In this document: positions 1-8,852 of the stretch, in pieces
Layout: each line of letters begins with the position of its first letter
How positions within the stretch are numbered: the first letter of the stretch is position 1
Assembly: GCA_036666555.1 (NCBI GenBank)
Contig: JAVWVS010000032.1
Span: forward strand, 1-20,070
DNA length: 20,070 bases
Direction of reading: 5' to 3'
Origin: UMGS1251 sp036666555
Lineage (GTDB): Bacteria; Bacillota; Clostridia; Lachnospirales; Lachnospiraceae
Position numbers and translations under genes: made by a program
Notes under the pieces: model-generated
What the model saw: the letters and a program-made list of their open reading frames with translations, nothing else
The model's database searches: none
What the model was told of the DNA's origin: nothing

Positions 1-208
1 AATAATGCCTACCCTGTCGGCAAACAGAGTAGGCGGCTCTCATTGAGAGCTAATTAGCCTATATCCGGAAGCATCCACCTTGTGGGCGGTTGCTCTTTCT
101 ATGAATAAAATATATCATGTATTCTCCTAATTGTAAAGCGAAAAACGATACAGTCAAGCCGATGAAAATAGCGGAAGGACTGTTTTTTTATGCAAAGGAG
201 GAGAACAA
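1..208 (+). promoter_or_regulatory. Structured leader upstream of the giant methylase/helicase gene
   Basis: No full gene is visible here, but the stretch is rich in RNA-like dyads. Bases 7-12 can pair with 29-34 (gcctac/gtaggc, inner pair 14-17 with 24-27). The same 30-34 can instead pair with 57-61 (taggc/gccta), enclosing the hairpin 36-41/45-50 (gctctc/gagagc). A third hairpin is 75-78/82-85. The two pairings of 29-34 exclude each other, as in an attenuator switch. Two very short reading frames are present: 5-46 (MPTLSANRVGGSH, which could also be the tail of an upstream gene, since the frame is open to the window edge) and 101-130 (MNKIYHVFS). Neither has a convincing ribosome binding site. 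The region ends in the intrinsic terminator at 150-189. I see no clear promoter, so the RNA may come from upstream conjugation genes. The regulatory role is inferred. Confidence 0.45.
150..189 (+). terminator. Intrinsic terminator in the leader of the giant gene (attenuator candidate)
   Basis: ACAGTC (150-155) pairs with GACTGT (178-183). An inner CCG/CGG pair (159-161/172-174) sits inside, and six further T follow directly (184-189). The terminator ends only seven bases before the AGGAGG (196-201) of the next gene. It could simply end the upstream operon. Its position right before the ribosome binding site, after mutually exclusive hairpins, also suggests conditional read-through. Confidence 0.6.
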
Positions 209-3200
209 TTGGCAAGAAAAATAGAGTATATATCCATGTTGGCAGAAGAAACAGCAAAGGATATTGTGAAAAATGAAGGGGCATGGGAGCGATATCTGGA
301 CACGGCTGCAAGACTTTACAAGTATCCGTTTCAAGAACAAATGCTCATCTATGCACAGCGTCCCGATGCAACAGCCTGTGCAAGCATTGACATCTGGAAT
401 GAGAAGATGAACTGCTGGGTAAATAAAGGAGCAAAGGGAATTGCGCTTATTGATGAAGAAGCATCTTCTCCACGGCTAAAATATGTGTTTGATGTGGCAG
501 ATGTTCATAAGGCACGACGGATTGGGCGTGACCCGTATCTATGGGAAATGAGGACGGAGCATGAAGAAGTAATCATAAAGCGATTAGAAAACATCTATGG
601 GAGTACAGATACAGAGGAATCTTTTGGGAATCGGTTGTTAGAAATTGCAAGGAAGGTTACCTTTGATACTTATGAAGAAATTGCGGAAGATTTGACGTAT
701 TTGGTAGAGGGAAGTTTCTTGGAAGGCTTGGATGAGTATTCCCTCAAAATCAGGGTAAGGGATACCTTGCAAGCAAGTATTTCCTATACCTTATTAAGCC
801 GAGGTGGAATGGATATGGATAACTATAAAGGGGAGTGGAATTTTGAGCATATCCATGAATTCAGTACGCTTGCAACACTCGCCCAACTTGGCACTCAAAC
901 CACAGAACTATGCAAACCAATACTCATGGAGATTGGAAAGGCGATTCGTGTCTTTGAACGAGAAATTTCACAAAAAGAACTTGCAAATAATACCAAACAA
1001 CGCTATAATGCTTTAAAGCGTGAAAGCGAAGAGCGAGATGGAAAAAAGGAAACAACAAAAGAACCGGAAATAGAAAGACAGGAGGAAGTAAAGGATGAGC
1101 AAAGAATTGACATATCAAAAGAACGGAGATTATTACATCCCGAACATTCAGATGGACGAGCAGACACAGATGACTTTAACAAAATACGGACAGATGAGGA
1201 AGGAGTACCTCAAAGAACACAAGAAGGGAATGTATTCGGGAATGCTTCTATCGGGCAAACTGATGAGCCACTTGCTGGAGATTCAGCAGACGGCAGAGGA
1301 GAGAGTGGAGCTGTTAACGAGCCAGATAGCCAAAGTCGAGGGCGTGAACGAGGAATTGAAAGCGCAGGATCAGATACTATGGATTCAGCAAATGAACAAC
1401 TTCAGACAGACCGCAGAGGAGACAGTGTTAGCGGAATTGATTTACAATTAAAGAAAGAAGAAACAGAAGAATCGGACAGTCAAAAGCTGCCCGATTTTTT
1501 TGCTCATCAGGAAGAACAAAGTGAATTAGAACCCTATCAGCAAATGAACCTTTTCCCAAGTGTGGATGAGCAGATTGGAAATATTGTCATCAATCATGCA
1601 GATGATGCCTTTTCTCTGCCCACGGAAAACTTGATTTTAGATAACATGATTGACTATGCTCTGCTAACAGGTGGTGGAAAAAGCAACAGTCGCTCCCGCA
1701 TTTTTGCAAAGTATCAAAAGGGATTAGAGCATGAAATTATGACAGAATTTCTAAAGCAGGAATATCAGATGGGCGGAAAAGGCTTTACGTTTGAGGGAGA
1801 ACCGCTTTGTATCTGGTATGACGAAGAAGGGATGAGATTTTCTAAAGGGACTGTAGCAAGACATGGATCATTGCGAACCCTATCATGGGAAGAGGTGGAA
1901 GAACGAACCTATAAATTGATTCATAATGGAAATTATATGGATGAGGCGGAAATGTGGCATGTCCCTATGCAGGAGAAAAAAGAATTGGCCTCAAAAATAT
2001 ATTTCTTTTTTCGTGATGAGTACGGGACAATGCCACCAGAAGTTACACCCAAGTTATATGGTTATCCAGAAGCAGAAGGTGATATCATAGAAAAACTATC
2101 CCAACCAGAAAGTCTCGATGAAATTTTAAAGCAGATGGATAAAGCCATAGGAGCCATTAAAAGTGGTGCGGTAGTTCCTCGTTTTCGATTGATATATAAG
2201 CCGGAAGATATTCGCGAGGAGATAGCGGAACTAAAAAGAGAACCTCTTTCTTTTCCGGCGGCACAGGAATTAGAGGTGTCACCAGAGACTTTTATTACGC
2301 AAGATGAAATTGATTATAAGTTGAGCAGAGGGAGTGGATTTTCCGAGGGACTATTTCGGATTTATGATTTCTTTCTAAAGGAAGAGGATAAGAAAGAACA
2401 AGTGAAATTCCTCAAACAAGAATATGGAACAGGCGGTTCCTCCCATGCATTGGTTGGTGCATCCAATAGCTATGAAGACCATGATTCAAAAGGAATAAAG
2501 CTAAGTAAAGGGAGTATTTTTGAACCGACAGCCAAGATACTTTTGACATGGCCAAAGGTAGTGGAACGGATACGGAAATTGATGGAAACAGACCGATTTC
2601 TGACACCAAAGGCAAGGGAACAGTATAACCAATGGAAATTAGAGCGAGAGCAACGGGAGTTAGAGCGTAAACAAGAAGCCTTGCAGGAAGAAAAAACAGA
2701 TTCCCGTCTCGTGGTGGCAGTGGAAAGTACGGAAGAGGATTCTGAACTAAGTGTGGGATTTTTCACATATCACTATCAAGATGGGCGAGAAGGCATTCGG
2801 TATCGTTTGGTTACAAGAGGTGAAGATGGGGAATTAGAAGTCTATCCGGAACATAATAAATTCTTTATCAATTTCGAGGCAATCAATCAGTATATAGATG
2901 CCCACACAGAAGATATTAAAGTGATTCCTTATGATGAAATGGTTAATCAAGGAAAAGAGGCAATGGAGACGCAACTAGAATCTCTCCATGAGTTGGAGGA
3001 AGTACCAGAGGAAGAGGAGTCTGCTGATAAATCGGATTCTTTGGAACCCCACATAGAGATACAAAAGCCTGTCATAGATCGGGAACCGGAAATAGATGTT
3101 ACTCATGCTGCAAACTATCATATTACAGACGAAACGTTAGGAAGTGGAAGTACAAAAGAGAAGTTTGACCGGAATATTGCGGCTATCATGACGTTGCAGC

Positions 3201-6200
3201 TAATTGAGAGTGAAAAGCGATTAGCCACACCAGAGGAACAAGAGTTGTTAGCAGGATATGTAGGGTGGGGTGGACTTTCAGAAGCCTTTGATGAAAGGAA
3301 TAGTGCATGGCATGACCGATATCTGACTTTAAAAGGATTGCTGAGTGAGGAAGAGTATCAATCAGCCAGAGAATCTACCTTAAATGCCCATTATACTTCT
3401 CCAACCATTATTCGCTCCATCTATGAAGCATTGAACCATATGGGATTTGAGAAGGGTAATATGTTAGAACCGTCCATGGGAACGGGTAATTTCTTTGGAA
3501 TGCTGCCGGAGAATATGAAGGAAAGCCGACTGTATGGGGTTGAACTGGATAGCCTAACGGGGCGGATTGCCAAACAACTTTACCCCAAAGCAAAAATACA
3601 AGTCACGGGATTTGAAAAAACGGATTATCCCAATGATTTTTTTGATGTAGTAATAGGAAATGTGCCATTTGGACAGTACAAAGTATCAGATAAACCCTAT
3701 GATAAACATAATTTTCTCATCCATGATTACTTCTTAGCAAAATCACTTGATAAGGTTCGTGCCGGCGGCGTGGTAGCAGTGGTCACATCCAAGGGAACCA
3801 TGGATAAAAAAAGTCCGGCTGTAAGGCGATATCTGGCACAACGTGCAGAACTTGTGGGAGCTATTCGCCTGCCCAACACAGCGTTTAAGGAAAACGCCGG
3901 AACGGAAGTGACATCAGATATTTTGTTCTTTCAAAAGCGTGACAGGGTAGTAGATTTGGAGCCGGATTGGATACATCTAGGAGAAAATGAAGAAGGAATT
4001 GCCATAAATCAGTATTTCACCCGCCACCCAGAAATGGTGGTGGGAAAGATGGAACTGGTATCTGGACCATATGGCATAGAGCCTACTTGCAATCCTATTT
4101 TAGACAGACCCTTTGCAGAACAACTTTCGGAAGCAGTGGAAAGAATCCATGGAACGGTTGAAAGTGTGGGTTTGGATGAATTAGAGGATGATACAGAAAA
4201 AACAACAATCCCTGCAGATCCAACTGTAAAGAATTACAGCTATACGATTGTAGAAGGAGAAGTATATTATCGGGAAAATTCTGTCATGCGACCAATAGAA
4301 ATGCAGGATTCCATGTTGGAAAGAATTAAAGGTATGGTTGGCATCCGAGATGCCACCAATGCAGTGATTAAGTATCAGTTAGAAGAATATGGAGAGTCTG
4401 CCATCCGAGAAAAGCAAGAGGAGTTATCCAGTTTGTATGACCAGTTTACAAAGCAATATGGACTGATAAACAGTAAAACAAATAAGCGGGCATTTAGTCA
4501 GGATTCCAGTTACTGCCTACTTTGTTCATTGGAAATCCTTAGTGAAGATGGCACCTTAGACCGTAAGGCAGATATGTTTACCAAGCGCACCATAAAAAAG
4601 CAGGAGGTTATCACGTCTGTAGATACCCCTATGGAAGCACTGGCGGTATCCATGAGCGAGAAGGCATGTGTAGATATTGGATACATGGGTTCTTTATTGG
4701 GCGGCTCCGAAAACTATGACCGGATTGTAACGGAGCTTAGTGGTATTATCTTTAAAAATCCAATGAGTGATATAGAAGACCCTTATGACGGATGGGAAAC
4801 GGGAGATGAATATCTATCTGGCAATGTACGTGAAAAGTTAGAAATTGCCAAGTTGTGTGCGGAGAAGCATATGGAATATGCAGCCAACGTGGTCGCATTG
4901 GAGCAGATACAGCCAAAATTATTAGATGCATCAGAAATTGAAGTACGTTTAGGTGCAACATGGGTAGATACTCCGTATATTAATGATTTCATGCGTGATG
5001 TATTTGAAACACCAGAATATAAGCTAAACAACAATATCATTGGAACACAGTATTCCAACATAAACGGACAATGGAACATTAAAGGAAAAAGTGCTGACTT
5101 TGGAAACCCATTAACGGACATGACGTATGGAACGGGGAGAGACAATGCATACAAAATCTTAGAGGATTCTTTAAATCTGCGTGATAGCCGGATATTTGAC
5201 ACCATAATAGAGGACGGAAAAGAAAAACGTGTTCTGAACAAAAAGGAAACCATGTTGGCAAGTCAGAAGCAAGAAGCAATCAGAGAAGCCTTTAAGGATT
5301 GGATATTCAGGGATGTAGACCGTCGGGAAGTGCTGTGTGCAAAATATAATGAAATATTTAATTCCAACAGACCAAGGGAATATGATGGCAGTCATTTAAC
5401 CTTTCCCGGTATGACACCGGATATTGCGTTGCGTACCCATCAAAAAAATGCGGTTGCTCACCAGCTTTATGGCAATAATACGTTGCTTGCCCATTGTGTA
5501 GGAGCAGGCAAAACATATGAGATGGTAGCGGCAGCTATGGAGAATAAGCGGTTGGGACTGGCACAAAAATCGTTATTTGTAGTTCCCAATCATTTAACAG
5601 AGCAGTGGTCAAGTGACTTCTTGCGTTTGTATCCCGGTGCTAATATTCTGGCAGCAACAAAAAAGGACTTTGAACCTGCAAATAGAAAAAAGTTTTGTTC
5701 CAGAATTGCTACCGGAGATTATGATGCGGTTATCATCGGTCATAGTCAATTCGAGAAAATCCCACTATCAAAAGAACGTCAGATGGATATGATTGACCGT
5801 CAGGTTGAAGAAATAACCATGGAAATTGAAAGTCTAAAGGCAAGCCAAGGGGAACGTTATACCATTAAACAAATGGAAAAAACAAAGAAATCTTTGTTGG
5901 TGAGGTTGGAGCGGTTAAGTGCTGATTCCAGAAAAGACGATGTAGTAACCTTTGAGCAATTAGGTGTAGATCGGTTGTTTGTGGATGAAAGTCACAACTA
6001 TAAAAATTTGTTTCTTTATACGAAGATGCGCAATGTAGCGGGAATCGCACAGACGGAAGCACAAAAATCATCGGATATGTTTGCAAAGTGTCGATATATG
6101 GATGAATTGACTGGGGGAAAGGGTATTACATTTGCAACAGGTACTCCAATTAGTAACAGTATGACAGAGTTATACACAAATATGCGATATCTTCAGTATG

Positions 6201-7987
6201 GAACATTACAGCGATTGGGGCTAGGTCATTTTGACAGTTGGGCGGCATCCTTTGGAGAAACCATTACTGCGATTGAGTTGGCACCAGAAGGAACAGGATA
6301 TCGAGCAAAGACCAGATTTGCAAAATTTTTTAATCTTCCGGAGTTGCTTTCTATCTTTAAAGAGTCAGCCGATATACAGACACCAGATATGTTAAAGCTG
6401 CCAGTACCAGAAGCTATCCATGAAAATGTAGTCTTAAAGCCAAGTGAACATCAACAACAAATGGTAAGTAGTCTTGCAGAACGTGCAGAAGATGTGCGAA
6501 ATCGTGTGGTAGACCCCTCAGTGGATAACATGTTGAAGATAACCAGCGATGGTAGAAAACTGGCATTGGATCAGCGGCTCATTGATTCTATGTTACCGGA
6601 TGAAGAACAATCGAAAGTAGGGGCCTGTGTGGAACGTGCGGTAAAAATATGGGGAGAGACAGAAGATAAGAAATCAGCACAGTTAATTTTTTGTGATTTG
6701 TCCACACCCAAAAATGACGGAACATTTAATGTGTATCACAATATTCGTGAGAAACTCATTGGTAAAGGAGTGCCACCAGAGGAAATCGCCTTTATCCATA
6801 ATGCTAATACGGAAATTAGAAAAGCGGAGCTGTTCGCAAAAGTAAGAAGCGGACAGGTTCGTTTTTTGCTTGGTTCTACTGCCAAAATGGGGGCAGGAAC
6901 GAATGTGCAGGACAAACTGATTGCAGAGCATCATCTCGACGTACCGTGGAGACCTTCAGATATCGAGCAGCGGGAAGGACGTATTATCCGGCAAGGCAAC
7001 CAAAATGAGAAGGTACATATTTTTCGCTATGTAACAGAGGGAACTTTCGATTCTTACAGTTGGCAGCTCATTGAAAATAAGCAAAAATTCATCTCCCAGA
7101 TTATGACAAGCAAATCCCCGGTACGAAGCTGTGAGGATATTGATGAAGCCAGTCTGACCTATGCAGAAGTAAAGGCACTTGCCACAGGGAATCCTTATAT
7201 TAAGGAAAAGATGGATTTGGATATTCAGGTGGCAAAGCTAAAGCTATTAAAAGCGAATCATACCAGTCAGGTATATCGGTTGGAGGATAACATTGCCAAA
7301 CATTACCCCAAAAAGATTGGCTTGTTAAAGGAGCGAATAGAGGCTTACGAGATTGATGTGGAGCATTACAAAGAGGTGAAACCAAACAAGGAAGTATTTG
7401 CAATGAAATTAGGAGAGCGTCTATATACCGATAAAAAAGAGGCGGGGACAGCTTTGATTGCATACTGCAGGCAAGTGAAAACACCCAGTGTAAAAGTACC
7501 TATCGGAGAATATCTGGGCTATAAAATGAATGTGGAGTTCGACACCTTTTATCATAAGTTCACGCTCCATTTAAAGGGTGCCTTGACACATTCGTTGGAA
7601 GTGGGTGGTGATGTACTTGGTAATTTAACTCGCATTAACAATGCGCTGGACGCAATGGAAGGAAAGATGACAGAGGAGCAGGTGACATTAAGAAATACAG
7701 AAAAACAGCTTTTAAACGCAAAAGAAGAGGTGACAAAGCCATTTCCACAGGAGTCAGAACTAGAGGATAAGATGGAACGTTTGGTTGAATTAAATACATT
7801 GCTTAATATGGATGAAAAAGGAAGTGAAGAGTGCTTGGACGAAGCAGAGGAAGGACTAGAAGTAGCAGAACGAAAAGTTAGTGATGCCCGTCCATCCATA
7901 ATGGAGAAACTGGCCATGTTTAAAGAGCAGAGCAGTAAAACCAATATAGAACCAATGAAACAGAAAAATAAAGAGGAAGTATTATAG
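209..7987 (+). CDS. Polyvalent ICE protein: ArdC-like N-terminus, N6-adenine methyltransferase, SNF2-type helicase
   Basis: This 2592-residue cytoplasmic protein is typical of Clostridia ICEs. It is thought to protect or process transferred DNA. Residues 1 to about 130 resemble the ArdC-type ssDNA-binding domain. Residues about 290-430 are a low-complexity, charged linker. Residues about 490-590 and 700-805 are related to each other (shared FLKQEY at 514-519 and 734-739). A methyltransferase follows, with motif I EPSMGTGNFFG (1087-1097) and catalytic NVPF (1151-1154, an NPPY variant). The helicase has Walker A GAGKT (1765-1769), DESH (1926-1929), a TGTP motif III, and motif VI QREGRIIRQG (2254-2263). 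The C-terminus is coiled coil. Both enzymes look intact. The TTG start at 209 follows AGGAGG (196-201) by seven bases; the nearby ATG at 190 is in another frame. The gene is followed closely by the 8003 gene. The true substrate and methylation target are unknown. Confidence 0.9.
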   Translation: MARKIEYISMLAEETAKDIVKNEGAWERYLDTAARLYKYPFQEQMLIYAQRPDATACASIDIWNEKMNCWVNKGAKGIALIDEEASSPRLKYVFDVADVHKARRIGRDPYLWEMRTEHEEVIIKRLENIYGSTDTEESFGNRLLEIARKVTFDTYEEIAEDLTYLVEGSFLEGLDEYSLKIRVRDTLQASISYTLLSRGGMDMDNYKGEWNFEHIHEFSTLATLAQLGTQTTELCKPILMEIGKAIRVFEREISQKELANNTKQRYNALKRESEERDGKKETTKEPEIERQEEVKDEQRIDISKERRLLHPEHSDGRADTDDFNKIRTDEEGVPQRTQEGNVFGNASIGQTDEPLAGDSADGRGESGAVNEPDSQSRGRERGIESAGSDTMDSANEQLQTDRRGDSVSGIDLQLKKEETEESDSQKLPDFFAHQEEQSELEPYQQMNLFPSVDEQIGNIVINHADDAFSLPTENLILDNMIDYALLTGGGKSNSRSRIFAKYQKGLEHEIMTEFLKQEYQMGGKGFTFEGEPLCIWYDEEGMRFSKGTVARHGSLRTLSWEEVEERTYKLIHNGNYMDEAEMWHVPMQEKKELASKIYFFFRDEYGTMPPEVTPKLYGYPEAEGDIIEKLSQPESLDEILKQMDKAIGAIKSGAVVPRFRLIYKPEDIREEIAELKREPLSFPAAQELEVSPETFITQDEIDYKLSRGSGFSEGLFRIYDFFLKEEDKKEQVKFLKQEYGTGGSSHALVGASNSYEDHDSKGIKLSKGSIFEPTAKILLTWPKVVERIRKLMETDRFLTPKAREQYNQWKLEREQRELERKQEALQEEKTDSRLVVAVESTEEDSELSVGFFTYHYQDGREGIRYRLVTRGEDGELEVYPEHNKFFINFEAINQYIDAHTEDIKVIPYDEMVNQGKEAMETQLESLHELEEVPEEEESADKSDSLEPHIEIQKPVIDREPEIDVTHAANYHITDETLGSGSTKEKFDRNIAAIMTLQLIESEKRLATPEEQELLAGYVGWGGLSEAFDERNSAWHDRYLTLKGLLSEEEYQSARESTLNAHYTSPTIIRSIYEALNHMGFEKGNMLEPSMGTGNFFGMLPENMKESRLYGVELDSLTGRIAKQLYPKAKIQVTGFEKTDYPNDFFDVVIGNVPFGQYKVSDKPYDKHNFLIHDYFLAKSLDKVRAGGVVAVVTSKGTMDKKSPAVRRYLAQRAELVGAIRLPNTAFKENAGTEVTSDILFFQKRDRVVDLEPDWIHLGENEEGIAINQYFTRHPEMVVGKMELVSGPYGIEPTCNPILDRPFAEQLSEAVERIHGTVESVGLDELEDDTEKTTIPADPTVKNYSYTIVEGEVYYRENSVMRPIEMQDSMLERIKGMVGIRDATNAVIKYQLEEYGESAIREKQEELSSLYDQFTKQYGLINSKTNKRAFSQDSSYCLLCSLEILSEDGTLDRKADMFTKRTIKKQEVITSVDTPMEALAVSMSEKACVDIGYMGSLLGGSENYDRIVTELSGIIFKNPMSDIEDPYDGWETGDEYLSGNVREKLEIAKLCAEKHMEYAANVVALEQIQPKLLDASEIEVRLGATWVDTPYINDFMRDVFETPEYKLNNNIIGTQYSNINGQWNIKGKSADFGNPLTDMTYGTGRDNAYKILEDSLNLRDSRIFDTIIEDGKEKRVLNKKETMLASQKQEAIREAFKDWIFRDVDRREVLCAKYNEIFNSNRPREYDGSHLTFPGMTPDIALRTHQKNAVAHQLYGNNTLLAHCVGAGKTYEMVAAAMENKRLGLAQKSLFVVPNHLTEQWSSDFLRLYPGANILAATKKDFEPANRKKFCSRIATGDYDAVIIGHSQFEKIPLSKERQMDMIDRQVEEITMEIESLKASQGERYTIKQMEKTKKSLLVRLERLSADSRKDDVVTFEQLGVDRLFVDESHNYKNLFLYTKMRNVAGIAQTEAQKSSDMFAKCRYMDELTGGKGITFATGTPISNSMTELYTNMRYLQYGTLQRLGLGHFDSWAASFGETITAIELAPEGTGYRAKTRFAKFFNLPELLSIFKESADIQTPDMLKLPVPEAIHENVVLKPSEHQQQMVSSLAERAEDVRNRVVDPSVDNMLKITSDGRKLALDQRLIDSMLPDEEQSKVGACVERAVKIWGETEDKKSAQLIFCDLSTPKNDGTFNVYHNIREKLIGKGVPPEEIAFIHNANTEIRKAELFAKVRSGQVRFLLGSTAKMGAGTNVQDKLIAEHHLDVPWRPSDIEQREGRIIRQGNQNEKVHIFRYVTEGTFDSYSWQLIENKQKFISQIMTSKSPVRSCEDIDEASLTYAEVKALATGNPYIKEKMDLDIQVAKLKLLKANHTSQVYRLEDNIAKHYPKKIGLLKERIEAYEIDVEHYKEVKPNKEVFAMKLGERLYTDKKEAGTALIAYCRQVKTPSVKVPIGEYLGYKMNVEFDTFYHKFTLHLKGALTHSLEVGGDVLGNLTRINNALDAMEGKMTEEQVTLRNTEKQLLNAKEEVTKPFPQESELEDKMERLVELNTLLNMDEKGSEECLDEAEEGLEVAERKVSDARPSIMEKLAMFKEQSSKTNIEPMKQKNKEEVL
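1095..1451 (+). CDS. tnpV: TnpV-family transposon protein, overprinted inside the giant gene
   Basis: This 118-residue reading frame lies wholly inside the giant gene, in its +1 frame. Its protein has the look of the TnpV family (small proteins first named in Tn4451/Tn4453 elements): an N-terminal GDYYIPN, then KYGQMRKEYLKEHKKGMY, LLSGKL, ELKAQD, WIQQMNN, and a C-terminal ELIYN. The length fits the family. It has its own signals: AGGAGG at 1080-1085, nine bases before ATG 1095, and a stop at 1449-1451. The giant gene's own frame encodes a charged, non-hydrophobic linker over the same bases, while the TnpV frame has ordinary folded-protein composition. TnpV function is not known; it is not a catalytic transposase by any motif I can see. 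The family call is from memory of the pattern. Whether it is translated is unproven. Confidence 0.65.
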   Translation: MSKELTYQKNGDYYIPNIQMDEQTQMTLTKYGQMRKEYLKEHKKGMYSGMLLSGKLMSHLLEIQQTAEERVELLTSQIAKVEGVNEELKAQDQILWIQQMNNFRQTAEETVLAELIYN

Positions 7988-8002
7988 CGGAGGGATTAAA
8001 TA

Positions 8003-8830
8003 ATGACAGCGGAAACTATGAAAATCGAGATACCAGAAGCGGAAACTACAGAGATGCCTAACATGAAGGAATTGTTAAACATACTGATTGATGTGAATAT
8101 GTCGCAAAGCCAGCAAACAATTTCGCTACTCATGAACTATATGAATGATATGGAGGAGAATTTTTTCTCTGTTCTTCAGGAGTTGGATATTGTGAAAGAA
8201 CAGCTTTCCAATGTTCATAGTACGACGCAAACAAGAACTGTCCGCAATACACTATCCGGATTGTTAGAAAACATGGAAAACAAGGTTGCTCAATTGCAGA
8301 ATCAGCTCAAAGAGATACAGGTATCGTTAAACGAAAAGGCAGCACAGCTAGTTCAGGACTACAAAAAACAGGGAATAAAGGTATTAAATCACGTATGTGG
8401 TTTTTTAGGAATTAAGGAGACTATGACACAATTAAAAGAATCACTTTTGGACAATGCCCAGAATATGCAGGAATCTATGGAGAAAATTGACAATGTAGCT
8501 AAGGAGCTGCGAGGAGTATCCACTCATGTAAAAAATGTAGGAAGGGCAATGGCAGGGAAGGAAACAATGGCGGTTCCAGAACAAAAAGAAAAAGGATTTT
8601 TCTATCAAATGAAACGTCCCTATCAGAGCATGAAACACTTTTGTGAGAACCAGGCAGTTAAATTGGAAAAGGGAATAGCAACAATGGAAAGTCTGGAACA
8701 GTATGCCAACAAGCCAGTACATAAACCATCCATTAAGGAAACGTTACAGATACTGAAAGAACAGCAGGCAGTACAGAAGAAAGCAACCCTAACAATGAAT
8801 CAGGAAAAGAAGCAGGAAAATACATTGTAA
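8003..8830 (+). CDS. ICE-associated coiled-coil protein (DUF6674-like)
   Basis: This is a 275-residue protein with no signal peptide or membrane segment and long heptad-rich stretches, for example residues about 45-120 and 140-185. The N-terminal part (MKELLNILIDVNMSQSQQ) and its place between the helicase gene and the ArdC-like gene match a family I recall as DUF6674, which accompanies these elements; that name is tentative. GGAGGG at 7990-7995 precedes ATG 8003 by seven bases. The gap to the giant gene is 15 bases and to the next gene 22 bases, so the three are very likely one operon. The function is unknown. The high Gln/Glu/Lys content and coiled coils suggest a scaffold or partner for a DNA-processing complex, which is inference. 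Confidence 0.75.
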   Translation: MTAETMKIEIPEAETTEMPNMKELLNILIDVNMSQSQQTISLLMNYMNDMEENFFSVLQELDIVKEQLSNVHSTTQTRTVRNTLSGLLENMENKVAQLQNQLKEIQVSLNEKAAQLVQDYKKQGIKVLNHVCGFLGIKETMTQLKESLLDNAQNMQESMEKIDNVAKELRGVSTHVKNVGRAMAGKETMAVPEQKEKGFFYQMKRPYQSMKHFCENQAVKLEKGIATMESLEQYANKPVHKPSIKETLQILKEQQAVQKKATLTMNQEKKQENTL

Positions 8831-8852
8831 AATAGTACGGAGAGGAGTGTTT

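Noticed and set aside
4783..5253. 156-codon open frame on the minus strand inside the giant gene
   Set aside because: It is antisense to conserved helicase-gene sequence, has no ribosome binding site or recognisable domain, and has the skewed composition of a shadow frame.
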